Below, piece after piece: positions 1 to 10,545 of a DNA stretch of 64,000 nucleotides. The stretch lies in contig CM060831.1 of assembly GCA_030762175.1 (NCBI GenBank), forward strand, positions 994,501-1,058,500. The letters are read 5' to 3'. Position numbers and translations under genes: made by a program. This stretch comes from Metallyticus violacea. Its lineage: Eukaryota; Arthropoda; Insecta; Mantodea; Metallyticidae. How positions within the stretch are numbered: position 1 is the stretch's first letter; every line of letters starts with the position of its first letter. The notes under the pieces are model-generated. The model was not told the DNA's origin. It worked only from the letters and a program-made list of their open reading frames with translations, and searched no databases.

Positions 1-625
1 ACTCGTTCCTTCACTGTTAGGACGTGTTTCCACCCACATAAATACTAAACAACGCGTTTTCGCGTGCAGTGCATCAAAGTGCGAACTACATGCGATAACT
101 CCACAGCGGTCAGTATAAATCCTTCCAAATTCGAAAGTAACTTTCAAACACAGATGGCTTAAAAAAAATCAGGACCCTAAGAAAGTATGCTAAGAAAGAG
201 CATCGTATCTGGCGACAGCCTGCCATAAGTTGGAGAAATTCCCCAAGGACACGTTGTTTCAGCAAAGGAAATGTTCAGTATAAATTACGACGGGTCCAAG
301 AAGCTGCATAAAGGACGGTATATGTTCCTGTTGAAATGTATGCCTTTAAGACAAAGAGAGTATCAGTTACAGCTGGAAACCTTCACCCAGTTTTGTGTAT
401 CGCATGTCCTGTACGGGATGCTTTACAACAAACGTTTAAAGTGTAAGCCCAGCTCTGAGAGATGCGATTTATCTTCATTTTAACAAACGAATAGTAGTCA
501 GTATTTAAATACATCACTGTATGAAACTAACTAATCAACAACTAGTGCATTCACTTCAATGGACATAAAACGACTACTACAGAATACTCTTTGCATCTTC
601 GACATTGAAAAAATGAATAAACGAC
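1..625. other. Unassigned sequence
   Basis: I recognise no gene or repeat here. A 70-codon open frame at 271-483 (+) matches no family I know and has no supporting context, so I do not call it a gene. Confidence 0.5.
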
Positions 626-636
626 ACACACATCAA

Positions 637-1386
637 CATCCCTCACCACATCTCTACTATTTACAAGTACTGGTCACTTGTCACAAAGTCAACATCTTTC
701 AACACATCTCTACTATTTACAAGTACTGGTCACTTGTCACAAAGTCAACATCCCTCACCACATCTCTACTATTTACAAGTACTGGTCACTTGTCACAAAG
801 TCAACATCTTTCAACACATCTCTACTATTTACAAGTACTGGTCACTTGTCACAAAGTCAACATCCCTCACCACATCTCTACTATTTACAAGTACTGGTCA
901 CTTGTCACAAAGTCAACATCCCTCACCACATCTCTACTATTTACAAGTACTGGTCACTTGTCACAAAGTCAACATCCCTCACCACATCTCTACTATTTAC
1001 AAGTACTGGTCACTTGTCACAAAGTCAACATCTTTCAACACATCTCTACTATTTACAAGTACTGGTCACTTGTCACAAAGTCAACATCTTTCAACACATC
1101 TCTACTATTTACAAGTACTGGTCACTTGTCACAAAGTCAACATCCCTCACCACATCTCTACTATTTACAAGTACTGGTCACTTGTCACAAAGTCAACATC
1201 TTTCAACACATCTCTGCTCTGTACCAGTACTGGTCACCTATCACAATGTCAACATTCCTCACCACCTCTTTACTCTCTCTATTGGTCACCTGCCACAATG
1301 CTAACACTTCCTGTATCACATCTCTCTACTCTCTACAAGTACTGGTCACTTGTCACAATGTCAACATTTCCTCACTTGAGCTCTAG
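637..1386. repeat. Minisatellite, 56-bp unit, about 13 copies
   Basis: Units start every 56 bp from 637 (693, 749, 805 and so on to 1197) and are almost identical apart from a switch near the unit start between CATCCCTCACCAC (C type) and CATCTTTCAACAC (T type). The order of types is C T C T C C C T T C T. From about 1210 the units decay, with substitutions and length changes, to about 1386. All three forward frames stay open for over 600 bp because the unit has no stop codon in any frame. This is a by-product of the repeat, since 56 is not a multiple of 3, and is not evidence for a protein. Confidence 0.97.
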
Positions 1387-2892
1387 TTACTAACTGTAAC
1401 ATCCACCCAAGAGCCCAACTCCCTGCACTACCTTACTCTAAGTTCGCCATGTCCTACTCTGAAGACCTCAGCAGTCGTCGGTCATCACAAGAAGTGAAGT
1501 GGTTTTCAGAAGCTACTGATGCAGAACGCTCTTTAGTCGCGTGTCTAATCTCGACTTCCTGCCTTCACTCGACTGCTGCATCATCATCCTTAATGAACAT
1601 CACCTCGGTAATTAACTGGAATTCGCAGAAACTATCTGTCTGTATAGCAATCGATTCCTGAACGTCAAACAATATGTTTTGTTTACTTTAAATATGACAC
1701 CAGCGTGCAGTTACCTCTCTGGGCGGAAGCGGGCCGATACACATCGCCTATAAAACAGTTTTATTATTCCAGCCAAATGCAAATCAACTCCTACAGCAAG
1801 CACGGCGTCGCTGTGTTCCCAATCAGCACCGGCTGTAGTGGACTTCCCTGATGCTTATCTTGTGCATACACAAAAAGGAACGTAATTAATTATTCATTAA
1901 TCACAACTCTCTCACGAAAGTATTGTGAACAATCATCACCAATTATCTCTATTAGCCTTGAACATGTGGATGAGACGAACATAAAGAGCAGTAACAGAAA
2001 TCAAAGCACTTGATACGCGATAAAATAGGAAAATACTGGCCAATAAAATTACTCTTGCCTTGAAAAAGATTATATATACCCCCGGATTAGAGAGATGTTA
2101 TTATAAAAAGACCATATTTTTTAAGTTTATTATTTTTATTTTTTATGCGATAAACATATAATATAATAATGTTACTTATCAAAGTAACATTTCCAAAGCG
2201 ATAAATCATTAAAGACTAATGCTAGACGTTTAAAAAGAAGATCATATTAAAGCACATTCAATAAATGTTCATATGCCATATTTAATATAAATAATTCAGA
2301 AAGACATAAACCAATTAATTGATATTACCTGTATAAGTTACCTATGAAAAAGAGATTAAAAATGTATATCAGCTGATGACTCGCTCTTTAACATAATTTT
2401 GAACTCCCCCAAAGTGCTGGATAAGTGGCAACTAGTGATGTATTAAAACGACCGACCTTAGTGCATAACTCTACCTAAGGGAAACTTTCTTGAACTATTT
2501 TGCTTTCCAGAATTAAGATAACACGCAGCGGAGCCATCTAGAGGAATTTTAATGAGACTAGAAATCTGTACATTAACGGAAAGGGGCAGAAGTTTGTGAC
2601 TAAGTTAATTAGAGCTAGTTGGATGAAAAAAATTCGAAATACTAAAAGAAAAAATCTGTATTAATTTCCTTATTTTAAGAATATATAACATATTTTTCAT
2701 GCGTATACGACGAAAATGCTGTATTTTGTCATTAATGCAGAAAAGAGAAGATTTTATAATTATATACATTTTGATGGTTAGCATTTATGGAGTTTTAATT
2801 TTCTTAGGTCGAGTTAAATTCGTTTTATATTTATTTTTTTAAAAAAAATTGTATGGCAACTTTTAAAAAAGTGTTATAATGGACTATTGTAG
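1387..2892. other. Unassigned AT-rich sequence
   Basis: Nothing recognisable. The stretch 2000-2890 is strongly AT-rich. A 70-codon open frame at 1449-1661 (+) has no recognisable features. Confidence 0.5.
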
Positions 2893-3101
2893 GTACATGA
2901 AATGAAATGATAAACCCAGAAAATTATTTTTTTTTAAGAAAGGAAGCGTTCCAGGTCCTAAGTTTAGGATACCTCCCATGCATTTACTATTCATGAGGAC
3001 TGAGGAAAACCTCAATCAGAGAGGACGGTCCTGGTGGGAGTCGAAGCCAGACCTCTCACTCACGAGCCCGCCCCTTAACCTCCTCGACACCCGAGGCGGT
3101 C
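2893..3101 (-). mobile_element. SINE-B, diverged copy lacking its 3' tail
   Basis: Read on the minus strand it shows the class-II tRNA-like head (box-B-like sequence near 3050), the body words CCTCAGTCCTCATGAA and AAACTTAGGACCTGGAACG, and a T-rich stretch. It ends at the ATCATTTCATTTCATGTA word seen in other copies. The far 3' segment found in the 10.2-kb copy is missing. Divergence suggests an old insertion. Confidence 0.85.
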
Positions 3102-3639
3102 AATGGCCTATTAGGAAGCACAACTTACAATAATTCGGCAAGATGCCACAAAATATTTCAAGTGGTAAAACTATTGCCACGAAAGAAAAATAGCAAGCCA
3201 AGAAGGAGCTGTATGAGGTATCCAAGGGATAAATTAAACGAGTTTTTGTGTGAAGCGACAACCTAGTGCGCAGGGATGCAACATTAATCTACACAGATTT
3301 TATAGTAATCAGCTTTCAGAAAACTTCAATTTATAGAATTGCGTTATTTATGCAACAATATTTTAGTGCTGTAATGCAGGACATATTTCTTCATCCCGTT
3401 TAAGAGAGTAAAAATTACGAAATTTATATGGTTTTCAGGGATTCGTGGAAAGATATGCGATCATGCATGTCACAACATTTAATGCACTAGGTTACTGGAA
3501 ATGACTGTGTTCGTTCCGTCTTTAACATTCGTAAATTTGATCACATGACACCCCTACCAATCAATTGTCATAGCTACCTCTTAAAGAACATAGCCCTTTC
3601 CTTCTGTTCAAAATTATCTGAAGCTTCGCCCTCAGTATA

Positions 3640-4060
3640 TCGCCTTTCGCTTCGTATATCTGTCCCTATCTCGAACCCGGAATATGACTTTTACGGTCTA
3701 CTCCTCTACTCAACATCATTCGCGTGTAAGTTCCCAGAATCTGGAACTCGCTTCCTCCTGAAATCACAGATTTTCGGATAATAAAGAAATATTAAATTAC
3801 CATCTCAATTCTAAGAACCACAACAGCAAGTCTTTCGCTTCTTCTTGTACTAGAGATTTTTTTCAAAAACCTGACCTTTATCAACTTTCTACCTACTTAC
3901 TTAACTATATAATATTTAAATATATATTTTAAATGAGCTTTTTTATGAATTTAATATAACTATATATTATACTTTAATTTTTTTGTGTTTTTCCGCTTGT
4001 TAGAGTGGAAGAGAAATACCCATGACCTTTAACTCTTGTCAGGGTAAATAAATAAATAAC
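3640..4060 (+). mobile_element. 3' end of a non-LTR retrotransposon (C-terminal coding remnant plus 3' UTR)
   Basis: The stretch 3670-3790 matches 54195-54335 in this window closely, including CCCAGAATCTGGAACTC and CTTCCTCCTGAA. In the second copy this encodes an R-I-W-N-S-L-P-P-like string, typical of the C-terminus of CR1/L2/jockey-type ORF2 proteins; here the frame is shifted. The element ends in CAGGGTAAATAAATAAATA at 4042-4060, also as in the 54-kb copy. Family identity is known only from this C-terminal motif, so the clade is not resolved. Confidence 0.72.
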
Positions 4061-4617
4061 TTAGACATTAAAATGTTTATTGTAACCTAATCATTTTAAT
4101 ACTTCCTCTTAAAATAACATCATTTAAATCTCAATACTATATTATCTTAATGATTTGCATGTTTACCACATTTTATTTTTCTATGACTATGTAGAGAAAT
4201 CGTTCAAATATGGGGAAAAAAAAGGTTTTCCTCAATGTTATTTATGGCTATGTATTACAAAGGATCATTTTCGGCAAGAAATTAAAGTTGTTCATTTTGT
4301 GTTTTAAGGCGTTTATATATACAAGGTAAATAAAGTTATATATATATAAGAAGTAAAATACAATAACTTCGGTCAATTTTTGCATGAAAAATTAGACCTA
4401 ATAATGTCATATTTCATTAAAACATTGTAGTAGTATAAAATGTAATTGTACATTAGGAGCGGTTTGTTCCACTTTCTAGCTGTCTGGAATCGCTTCAGAA
4501 GGGCGCCGTATGCAGATAAAAGTAACGTTTTAAATAAAAACTGGACTAACCCTGAACTACTGAACAGCAAAGGGTTCAGGATATAAGTGGCATTAGTTTA
4601 CTTTTTCTAAAAATTGA

Positions 4618-4630
4618 GTTATTATTATTA

Positions 4631-4668
<38 letters not shown>

Positions 4669-4669
4669 T
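4618..4669. repeat. (TTA)n microsatellite
   Basis: About 17 trinucleotide units with one TTG interruption near the start. Confidence 0.97.
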
Positions 4670-6689
4670 CGAAGTACGGAGGATTTTAGTTTCAGTGTTG
4701 TAAGTACGTAACTCCTGCATCACACATTTTCGCACAGACAGCAGCAATAATTCTTTCAATGATACATGTGTGAACGTGCATAAACATATAAAACAATAAC
4801 CGCGTTTTCTGATTCCTAAACGTTTGTGTTTCCATGCCCCAGACATGACAGTGGAAATATACACTACAAGATCCAGGTCACAGCTTGCTAACTAACGATG
4901 CAGACTTCGACGTAATTGTATTAGCTAGTAATAAGAAGCAATACTTTTCACAATCTGTCACCAGTGAAACAGAAGTCTTTCTACAATACCAGACACTTGT
5001 GCCAGCAGCTCATGAAGATCTCCTTATGTTCCTTCTTTGTATCATTCAGTGTTTCAAAAATCTACCAACATTCTCTTTTATTCATCTGTCAAAAGACCAG
5101 GTCTCTGATGAACCTATGTTTTGTAAATAAAGTATTATGGAAGGACTAAGTTGTTCGGCGCACTAACTAGGCAACTTCATATTTTTAATAATTGTATTTT
5201 TATGTTATTGTGTATCTAAAATGTATAGTTCTAGCAGATTGCAGTTCATATATATTGCAGCAGACGGTATTGATATATTCCAGAACTTGCCTTTATCTGT
5301 AAATTGCTTAGATGCAGTTAAACACCTCAGTTAACTTATAAAAGTAAACAGTACCCCAAAACATACTTCGTGCTTCGGAAAATTACATTTGATTGCTTCT
5401 TTCCAAATTTTACTCTCCATAGTTACATTTAATTTATCAGGGATTTAATACTTTCTTTTAAGACTGTGCGTACAATTCACAAAACTGCGACAAAGATACG
5501 CCCCGATTCATGAGCCGACCAAATGAAAGAATACAGAAATTTGACATTGGCGCACAACCGTCTCTATCTTCAAGGAAGAAGCAAGAAGAGTTTCAGGGTG
5601 CAGAGAATTGCAGAGCGAGATGGCAGTACCAAACTAAGTATTTTGAGGTTAGGAACGCTGTATAATCATAGCGCTATGAAACATCTTCATTTGCCAGTCA
5701 AAATGAAATGTGTGGGTACTGTCTGAGCTCGTACACAGTGAGAAACATGCGCGTATGAGGCCGGCTGCTCCACCACGTCCGATCCATCTGTCACCAAACG
5801 TTCTGTTTGGGTGAGCTGCTACTGAAAAACGTGCAGTTTCGTCTAATTTCTAAACAAGCGTTCGGTATCTCCGTACCATCCAGTAGAAATACTGCAGCAA
5901 ACACATAGTGACTAGTACTGTGCAAGAGTGGCTTTGTTTACATCTGACACGCCACAAACAAGTTTCACACATCACGAATTTTAATGTTGACGCATGTAGT
6001 GCAGTAAAATAGGGCTGTGTGACCCTGTTCCTATCTTCAAAACGCTTAGTTGTACTGCCTTTCTACTCTGCATTTTCTACACATTGATTTTCCGCATCCA
6101 ATATATGAAAGAATGGAAGGTTTCCCAACTTAATTCCCTCGTTTCCTTTATATTTAAAAAAAAAACCCAACCCAGAATTACTTAAATCTATGTACAATCG
6201 TAAAATGTATATTCACTTTCTGATGGATATGCTTAACACGAAAATCTCTCCTTTGATTTCTTTTGCATCCGGCATACTTCACAATACACCGTAGAATGTC
6301 TAACGCATATTTTCTACAGAAATGCAAATGTCGTAGATTGAGCAAGCTCGATTGCCTGTGTTAGTGGCACTTTAACTCCAGTCTTACCGGGAACTGAACT
6401 TCAACCGGTATCGTGTAGCGAAGCGGAAGAGTTACACAAAACAAAAGGTTTCGAACAGTTTGTGTGCTTTTTCAAAGGCACATAACTCGTACATGAAGAT
6501 TTAAGTCCCCTCCCCTCGTTCTGGGGCTGAATTTGTCTACTGGAAAGCCTTGAAAAAACATTATTGTCAAAAGAAATGAAAAATTATACTCGAGTACTTA
6601 GAAGATTAACAAGAAAGAAAATGTAAAACGTAATCACTATAAAAAAAAAAAGAAAAAGAAGTAAAAATCAACGTTGAAAGATACATTCA
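4670..6689. other. Unassigned sequence
   Basis: Several short open frames (for example 4885-5130 and 5523-5726, both +) have no recognisable domain, and their composition does not suggest coding. No SINE or tandem array is visible. Confidence 0.5.
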
Positions 6690-6765
6690 ACAAATACGTT
6701 AAGATGGTTTGGGCACGTGCAAAGAATGAACGATGCCACAATTCCCAAAACGTGTTAGAGCAAAT
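6690..6765 (+). mobile_element. LINE C-terminal fragment (R-W-F-G-H-V motif)
   Basis: A frame here reads T-L-R-W-F-G-H-V-Q-R-M followed by N-D-A-T-I-P-K. This is the well-known C-terminal signature of endonuclease/reverse-transcriptase proteins of arthropod non-LTR elements (R-x-x-W-F-G-H-V-x-R-M). No more of the element is visible on either side, so this is a tiny relic. Confidence 0.6.
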
Positions 6766-7996
6766 CAACTGAATGAGAATATAGCATAGCTGGAGAAAAT
6801 CTTTGAAGGTTAGTTTTCATTAACTTAAGATCTGTTTTATTTAGTTTTTGTGTCACACAATTCTTTATGTTTCGTGCTATTTAACCTGTCAAGACCACAT
6901 TTTAGAATTGCAGTCTTTAGTCCATATTTCTAATCAAGAAACATCAGACATGCGTTTACCTATCAACAACACTTTCAGAAAATATATGATCGTTTAAAGA
7001 AGTTTGGCTTGTGACAGTGCGAGATCATCAGTTTATCCATACCACTTTCAAAGAGTGCAAAATGAAAGGCATTTTGTTGTTTGTGTCTTCTGATTTGGCC
7101 AGGAATGAGTTTATAACTTTCGCAATATTACCAATGGGCAGATCCAAATCTACTGCAAGACAACGGAAATAATTTATAGACAAAGTTGACTGGACTGGAA
7201 GATGATACTAAAATTAAGATTTATTCATGAGAGCGTGGAATGTACGATATGTATTTCAGAACATGGTACAAGTCACGATGTAGAAAGTTATGATACGTAT
7301 ACTACGAATGAATATATATACGACTTTTACAAAGTTTTTACAGAGCCCTCATTTCGACGCGTGGCCGGTTTAAAGGAAATTTGCTTGACACCGGGAAGCA
7401 CGTTGTTTGTCGGCGGAGTCGCACATTCATAGTCCTTTAAATTGAAGAGCACAGATTTCTAGACCACAGCAATAGCAAGATATTGCTCATTTCATGTACA
7501 AGATAGGTGTTTCTGCGCTTCAATGTCTATTGTTTTATGTCGCTACATGGCCATGTGAATAAAACCGTGTTTCGTCCGTAAAAATAAACAAATAAATAAA
7601 CGTGGGTCAGTATAAAAATAACATTATCCAATCTCCAATTGCAGAAACTGACTCTACATTATCGCGTGGTTGTAATTCCTGAACTACAGTTATTTTATGG
7701 GGTTTAAAAGTTCAGTGGCATTCCAAAACAAAGTTCTGATTCCCGTGCAAGCTCTCTCAGAGGTTCCTTTAGACTTTGTTCTACCTTTTCTCCCATGTCA
7801 TCGAAAATTTTCCTCTGAAAGAGTACGGCGTTTTTCATTCAGTTTCCTATCAAAAAAGGACCCTGTTCCCCTAAATTTATTCACAAGATTACGGCCGTAT
7901 TTCTGTGAGATGCATTAACAGCAGGGAATCTGTCATTAAATAGCCACCTCTCTTTTTACAAGATTTTGATGTCACCATGCATGAAGATGTGTGTGC
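6766..7996. other. Unassigned sequence
   Basis: Open frames at 7202-7432 and 7697-7918 (+) are not recognisable. Nothing else is supported. Confidence 0.5.
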
Positions 7997-8108
7997 TAAA
8001 CGGAATTTTTTTTTTTTTTTTTTAACCGCCTGCGGTGCCTCAGTAGTAAAAACGGGCGTTAAACACTACTCAAAAAAAAAAAAAAAAAAAAAAATAAACG
8101 GAATTTTT
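7997..8108 (+). mobile_element. Mini-SINE: SINE-B 3' tail alone, with perfect 14-bp target-site duplication
   Basis: The direct repeat TAAACGGAATTTTT at 7997-8010 and 8095-8108 flanks an insertion. The insertion consists of a T run, AACCGCCTGCGGTGCCTCAG, the rest of the SINE-B 3' end (AAAACGGGCGTTAAACACTA) and about 22 A residues. The tRNA-like head and body of SINE-B are absent. The target-site duplication and poly(A) show it was retroposed as a unit. The T run before the SINE sequence is longer than the five Ts in the duplication and is unexplained. A sibling lies at 54773-54832. Confidence 0.9.
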
Positions 8109-8388
8109 AGCATCATAACATTGAAACTCATAGTCTCACAACGTCCAACTCATGTACAGTATAAAGACTGCGTGTCAGCGCACAAATGACTGAACCGGTT
8201 AGAAACAGGACAGGATAATCCCCGTCCAAATGTATATAATAATAATCCATTACATATAAAAATTTTCAGCTGCGATTCAGATAACAAAAGAACATTTTAA
8301 ACATGGTCAAATGCTGTACAGTGATATTTTGTCATATTAAATATGTTTTCTTTTATAACGAAAACTATTTGAACGTTATACATTAAAA

Positions 8389-8500
8389 CCGCCATAGGTG
8401 CTTAAGGCACGTACACCCCACCAGGAGTGTTTTGACTTACGGTTTTTTAGGTTTTTGCTCAGTCCTCATAAATGGCAAAGCTTGCAATTAGGCATTGCGC
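8389..8500 (+). mobile_element. SINE-B, short decayed head/body fragment
   Basis: ACCGCCATAGGTGCTTAAGG resembles the SINE-B start and A-box region. CCACCAGGA, TTAGGTTTTTGCTCAGTCC and TCATAAATGGCAAA follow in the order seen in intact copies, but with a large internal deletion that removes box B. Confidence 0.65.
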
Positions 8501-8513
8501 GTCGCTTTAAAAC

Positions 8514-8536
8514 ACACACACACACACACACACACC
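8514..8536. repeat. (CA)n microsatellite
   Basis: About 11 CA units directly downstream of the SINE-B relic. Confidence 0.95.
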
Positions 8537-8722
8537 TACACATTATTTCATATCACGCACACCATTTGTGATGCCTCTGTAGTAATTACGAGCCGTGTAC
8601 ACCATTAAACAAATTATACTTGCATTTGCATTATTAAGTTTGTGAATTCGTCATAGGTATTGTTGCAGAGATGTTCTATAAGAACAGATTTCAATCTTTT
8701 CCTAATTTCGGATGATAATGTG

Positions 8723-9008
8723 GGTCCTGGTGGTGTAGTGGTAACTATACTTGCCTTCTAAACCCAAGATCGCGGGTTCAAACCCGGCCAGGATCGATGG
8801 ATTTTTTCGGGCGTAAAAATCCTCAGTATCGCTTCTTTCGGAAGGGAAGTAAAGCCGTGGGTCCCGTGTCGTACATTTACGGCACGATCAAGAACCTCAA
8901 GTCTGAAAGAAGAGGCCTCTGAGCAAAATTTGTCGGCGGTTCACACCTTGAATAGAATGGGACGCTGCTGACCTGAGAAGTGCATAAATCAATCGATCAA
9001 TCAATCGA
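8723..9008 (+). mobile_element. SINE-A, near full length
   Basis: It starts with a tRNA-like head (GGTCCTGG, then TGTAGTGGTAACTATAC as a box-A-like region, and box B GGGTTCAAACCC). The conserved body follows: GGATTTTTTCGGGCGTAAA, GGAAGGGAAGTAAAGCCGTG, AGAACCTCAAGTCTGAA, GAGCAAAATTTGTCGG. The 3' end is an ATCA-rich microsatellite. Family knowledge: tRNA-derived SINEs are transcribed by Pol III from boxes A and B and mobilised by a partner LINE. Confidence 0.93.
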
Positions 9009-9429
9009 ATGATAACAATAGTCAACAAATCTCAACTTTTTCTGTATCTGCTTACAATTAATGATCTTGTCTAAATTTCGGTTGCTGAATTCAATGGAAA
9101 ATCCGTTTTTCTCTATCACGTTGCATTTCCTAGAAACAGAATGCAATACAATGTGGGTGCACGTAAATAATTTTAAGCAATCAAACAATTGCACTTGGCA
9201 CTAATAAATATGTGGATTTATCTAATTTTGAGTTTCAGAATTCAATGGAAAAATCGGTTTTTCCCTGTGTGGTAACAGTACTTAGATATACAGCATAATT
9301 AAAAAAACCTACTTTTGGCGAACATTGACATAATTAAATACAAACAATAAATGCCGTCTCAGAACCGTGGCTCAGTATATATGTGGATATGGTGCAGAAA
9401 GATCTAAGATTTAGTTCACAATATAATTG

Positions 9430-9720
9430 CAATTTTACTCTTTATTTTGTTTTGAAAATGTATTGATTAAGCTTCACCACACTACCTTAGAAGGTACCAA
9501 CAGTAGTGCCCCATCAGTGCCCTTGATGACGATGTTCCTTAGTGAGGATGTCTCAGTGAAAGCGCTCACCCTGCTCAAGGTGTGAATTATAAGCGACATT
9601 CTGCACTTCATGTTCTTGTAGTCCTCATTCACTAAGGAAACGCAGTTGTCATCTTTTCTGTTGTCCAGAAACCCATTAGCAGTAGCTTCGAAAGAGGACC
9701 AAGCAGCTAATTCCACGTTT
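9430..9720 (-). pseudogene. Decayed fragment of a widespread arthropod transposon-associated protein
   Basis: On the minus strand the frame starts A-A-W-S-S-F-E, then G-F-L-D-N-R-K, then C-R-M-S-L. After a frameshift a second frame reads E-Q-G-E-R-F-H followed by H-R-H-Q-G-H. From memory this order (W-x-S-F, F-L-G-N, M-S-L, E-x-G-E-R-F-H-Q-D-I, R-Y-Q-G) occurs in many uncharacterised arthropod proteins thought to derive from mobile elements. At least one frameshift and one stop in the E-Q-G-E-R-F-H part show it is dead. The family has no name I can give with confidence and its function is unknown to me. Confidence 0.55.
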
Positions 9721-10232
9721 ATGAACTTACTATTTCAGGTCCTGCTATCTAGCGATTATTTTAGAACTTCTACCATTATGTTATAAAAAGAGGAGCAAAC
9801 CAAAGAACACAGAATAGTGAAAGGCTTAAAATAAAACATGAACATTTTAAATTAACAAAAACCTTACGTGCTAGCACATTTTAAAAGGCAGATTTGGACT
9901 GTACGTACAAATTACGTGATATATAACTTGTCAGATGTTGACTAGTGTAATTTAAAATTAACTGTAGAGCATTATACATGACGATTCTCACCCTGTGGAT
10001 TGCAAACCTACATTTCACAGCTCAAGTTACCAGGGAGTGTACCTTTGTCTACTGTGTACATATTGTTCCAGAACTACTCCATTTGTATGTGAGAATATCT
10101 ACAAAGATTAAAACATCATTCACTGCTTTATTATTTGTCAATTCACATTCATGCAAAGTTATTCCCATTTGCTTATTATGTTCAATAAAGCAGTTTCTTA
10201 TAGTAATTTGTGATTGAAATTTACATAATCAG

Positions 10233-10532
10233 TTTTTTTTTTTTTTTTTTTTTGAGTAGTGTTTAACGCCCGTTTTTACTACTGAGGCACCACAGGCGGT
10301 GGACACTGATGATACATGAAATGAAATGATATTTTGGGAAAGGATTTTTTTTTTTTAAGGAAGGAAGCGTTCCAGGCCTAAGTTTAGGTACCTCCCCGGC
10401 ATTTGCCAGTTATGAAGACTAAGGAAAACCTGGAAAAAACCCCAGTCAGGGAGGACGGTCCTGGCAGGATTCGAACCGCAGACCTCCCGCTCACGAGTCC
10501 ATGCCTTAATGACCTCGGCCACCCGTGGCGGT
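10233..10532 (-). mobile_element. SINE-B, full-length long-tail copy with 13-bp target-site duplication
   Basis: The direct repeat TTTACATAATCAG lies at 10220-10232 and 10533-10545. On the minus strand the order is: head with TGGCCGAGGTCATTAAGG (class-II A-box-like), box B GGTTCGAATCC, GGACGGTCCTCCCTGACT, TCATTTCATTTCATGTATC, CACCGCCTGTGGTGCCTC, AAACGGGCGTTAAACACTAC, then about 20 A residues. This is the reference copy for the long-tail form of SINE-B in the window. The perfect target duplication makes it one of the youngest insertions here. Confidence 0.95.
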
Positions 10533-10545
10533 TTTACATAATCAG

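Noticed and set aside
559..1393. Three overlapping open frames of 208-275 codons as a repetitive secreted protein
   Set aside because: All three forward frames are open through the same 56-bp minisatellite because the unit lacks stop codons. The frame would cycle with each unit, and no start context or signal peptide is seen.
3545..3781. Independent 78-codon gene
   Set aside because: It overlaps a frameshifted LINE C-terminal tail shared with 54.2 kb.
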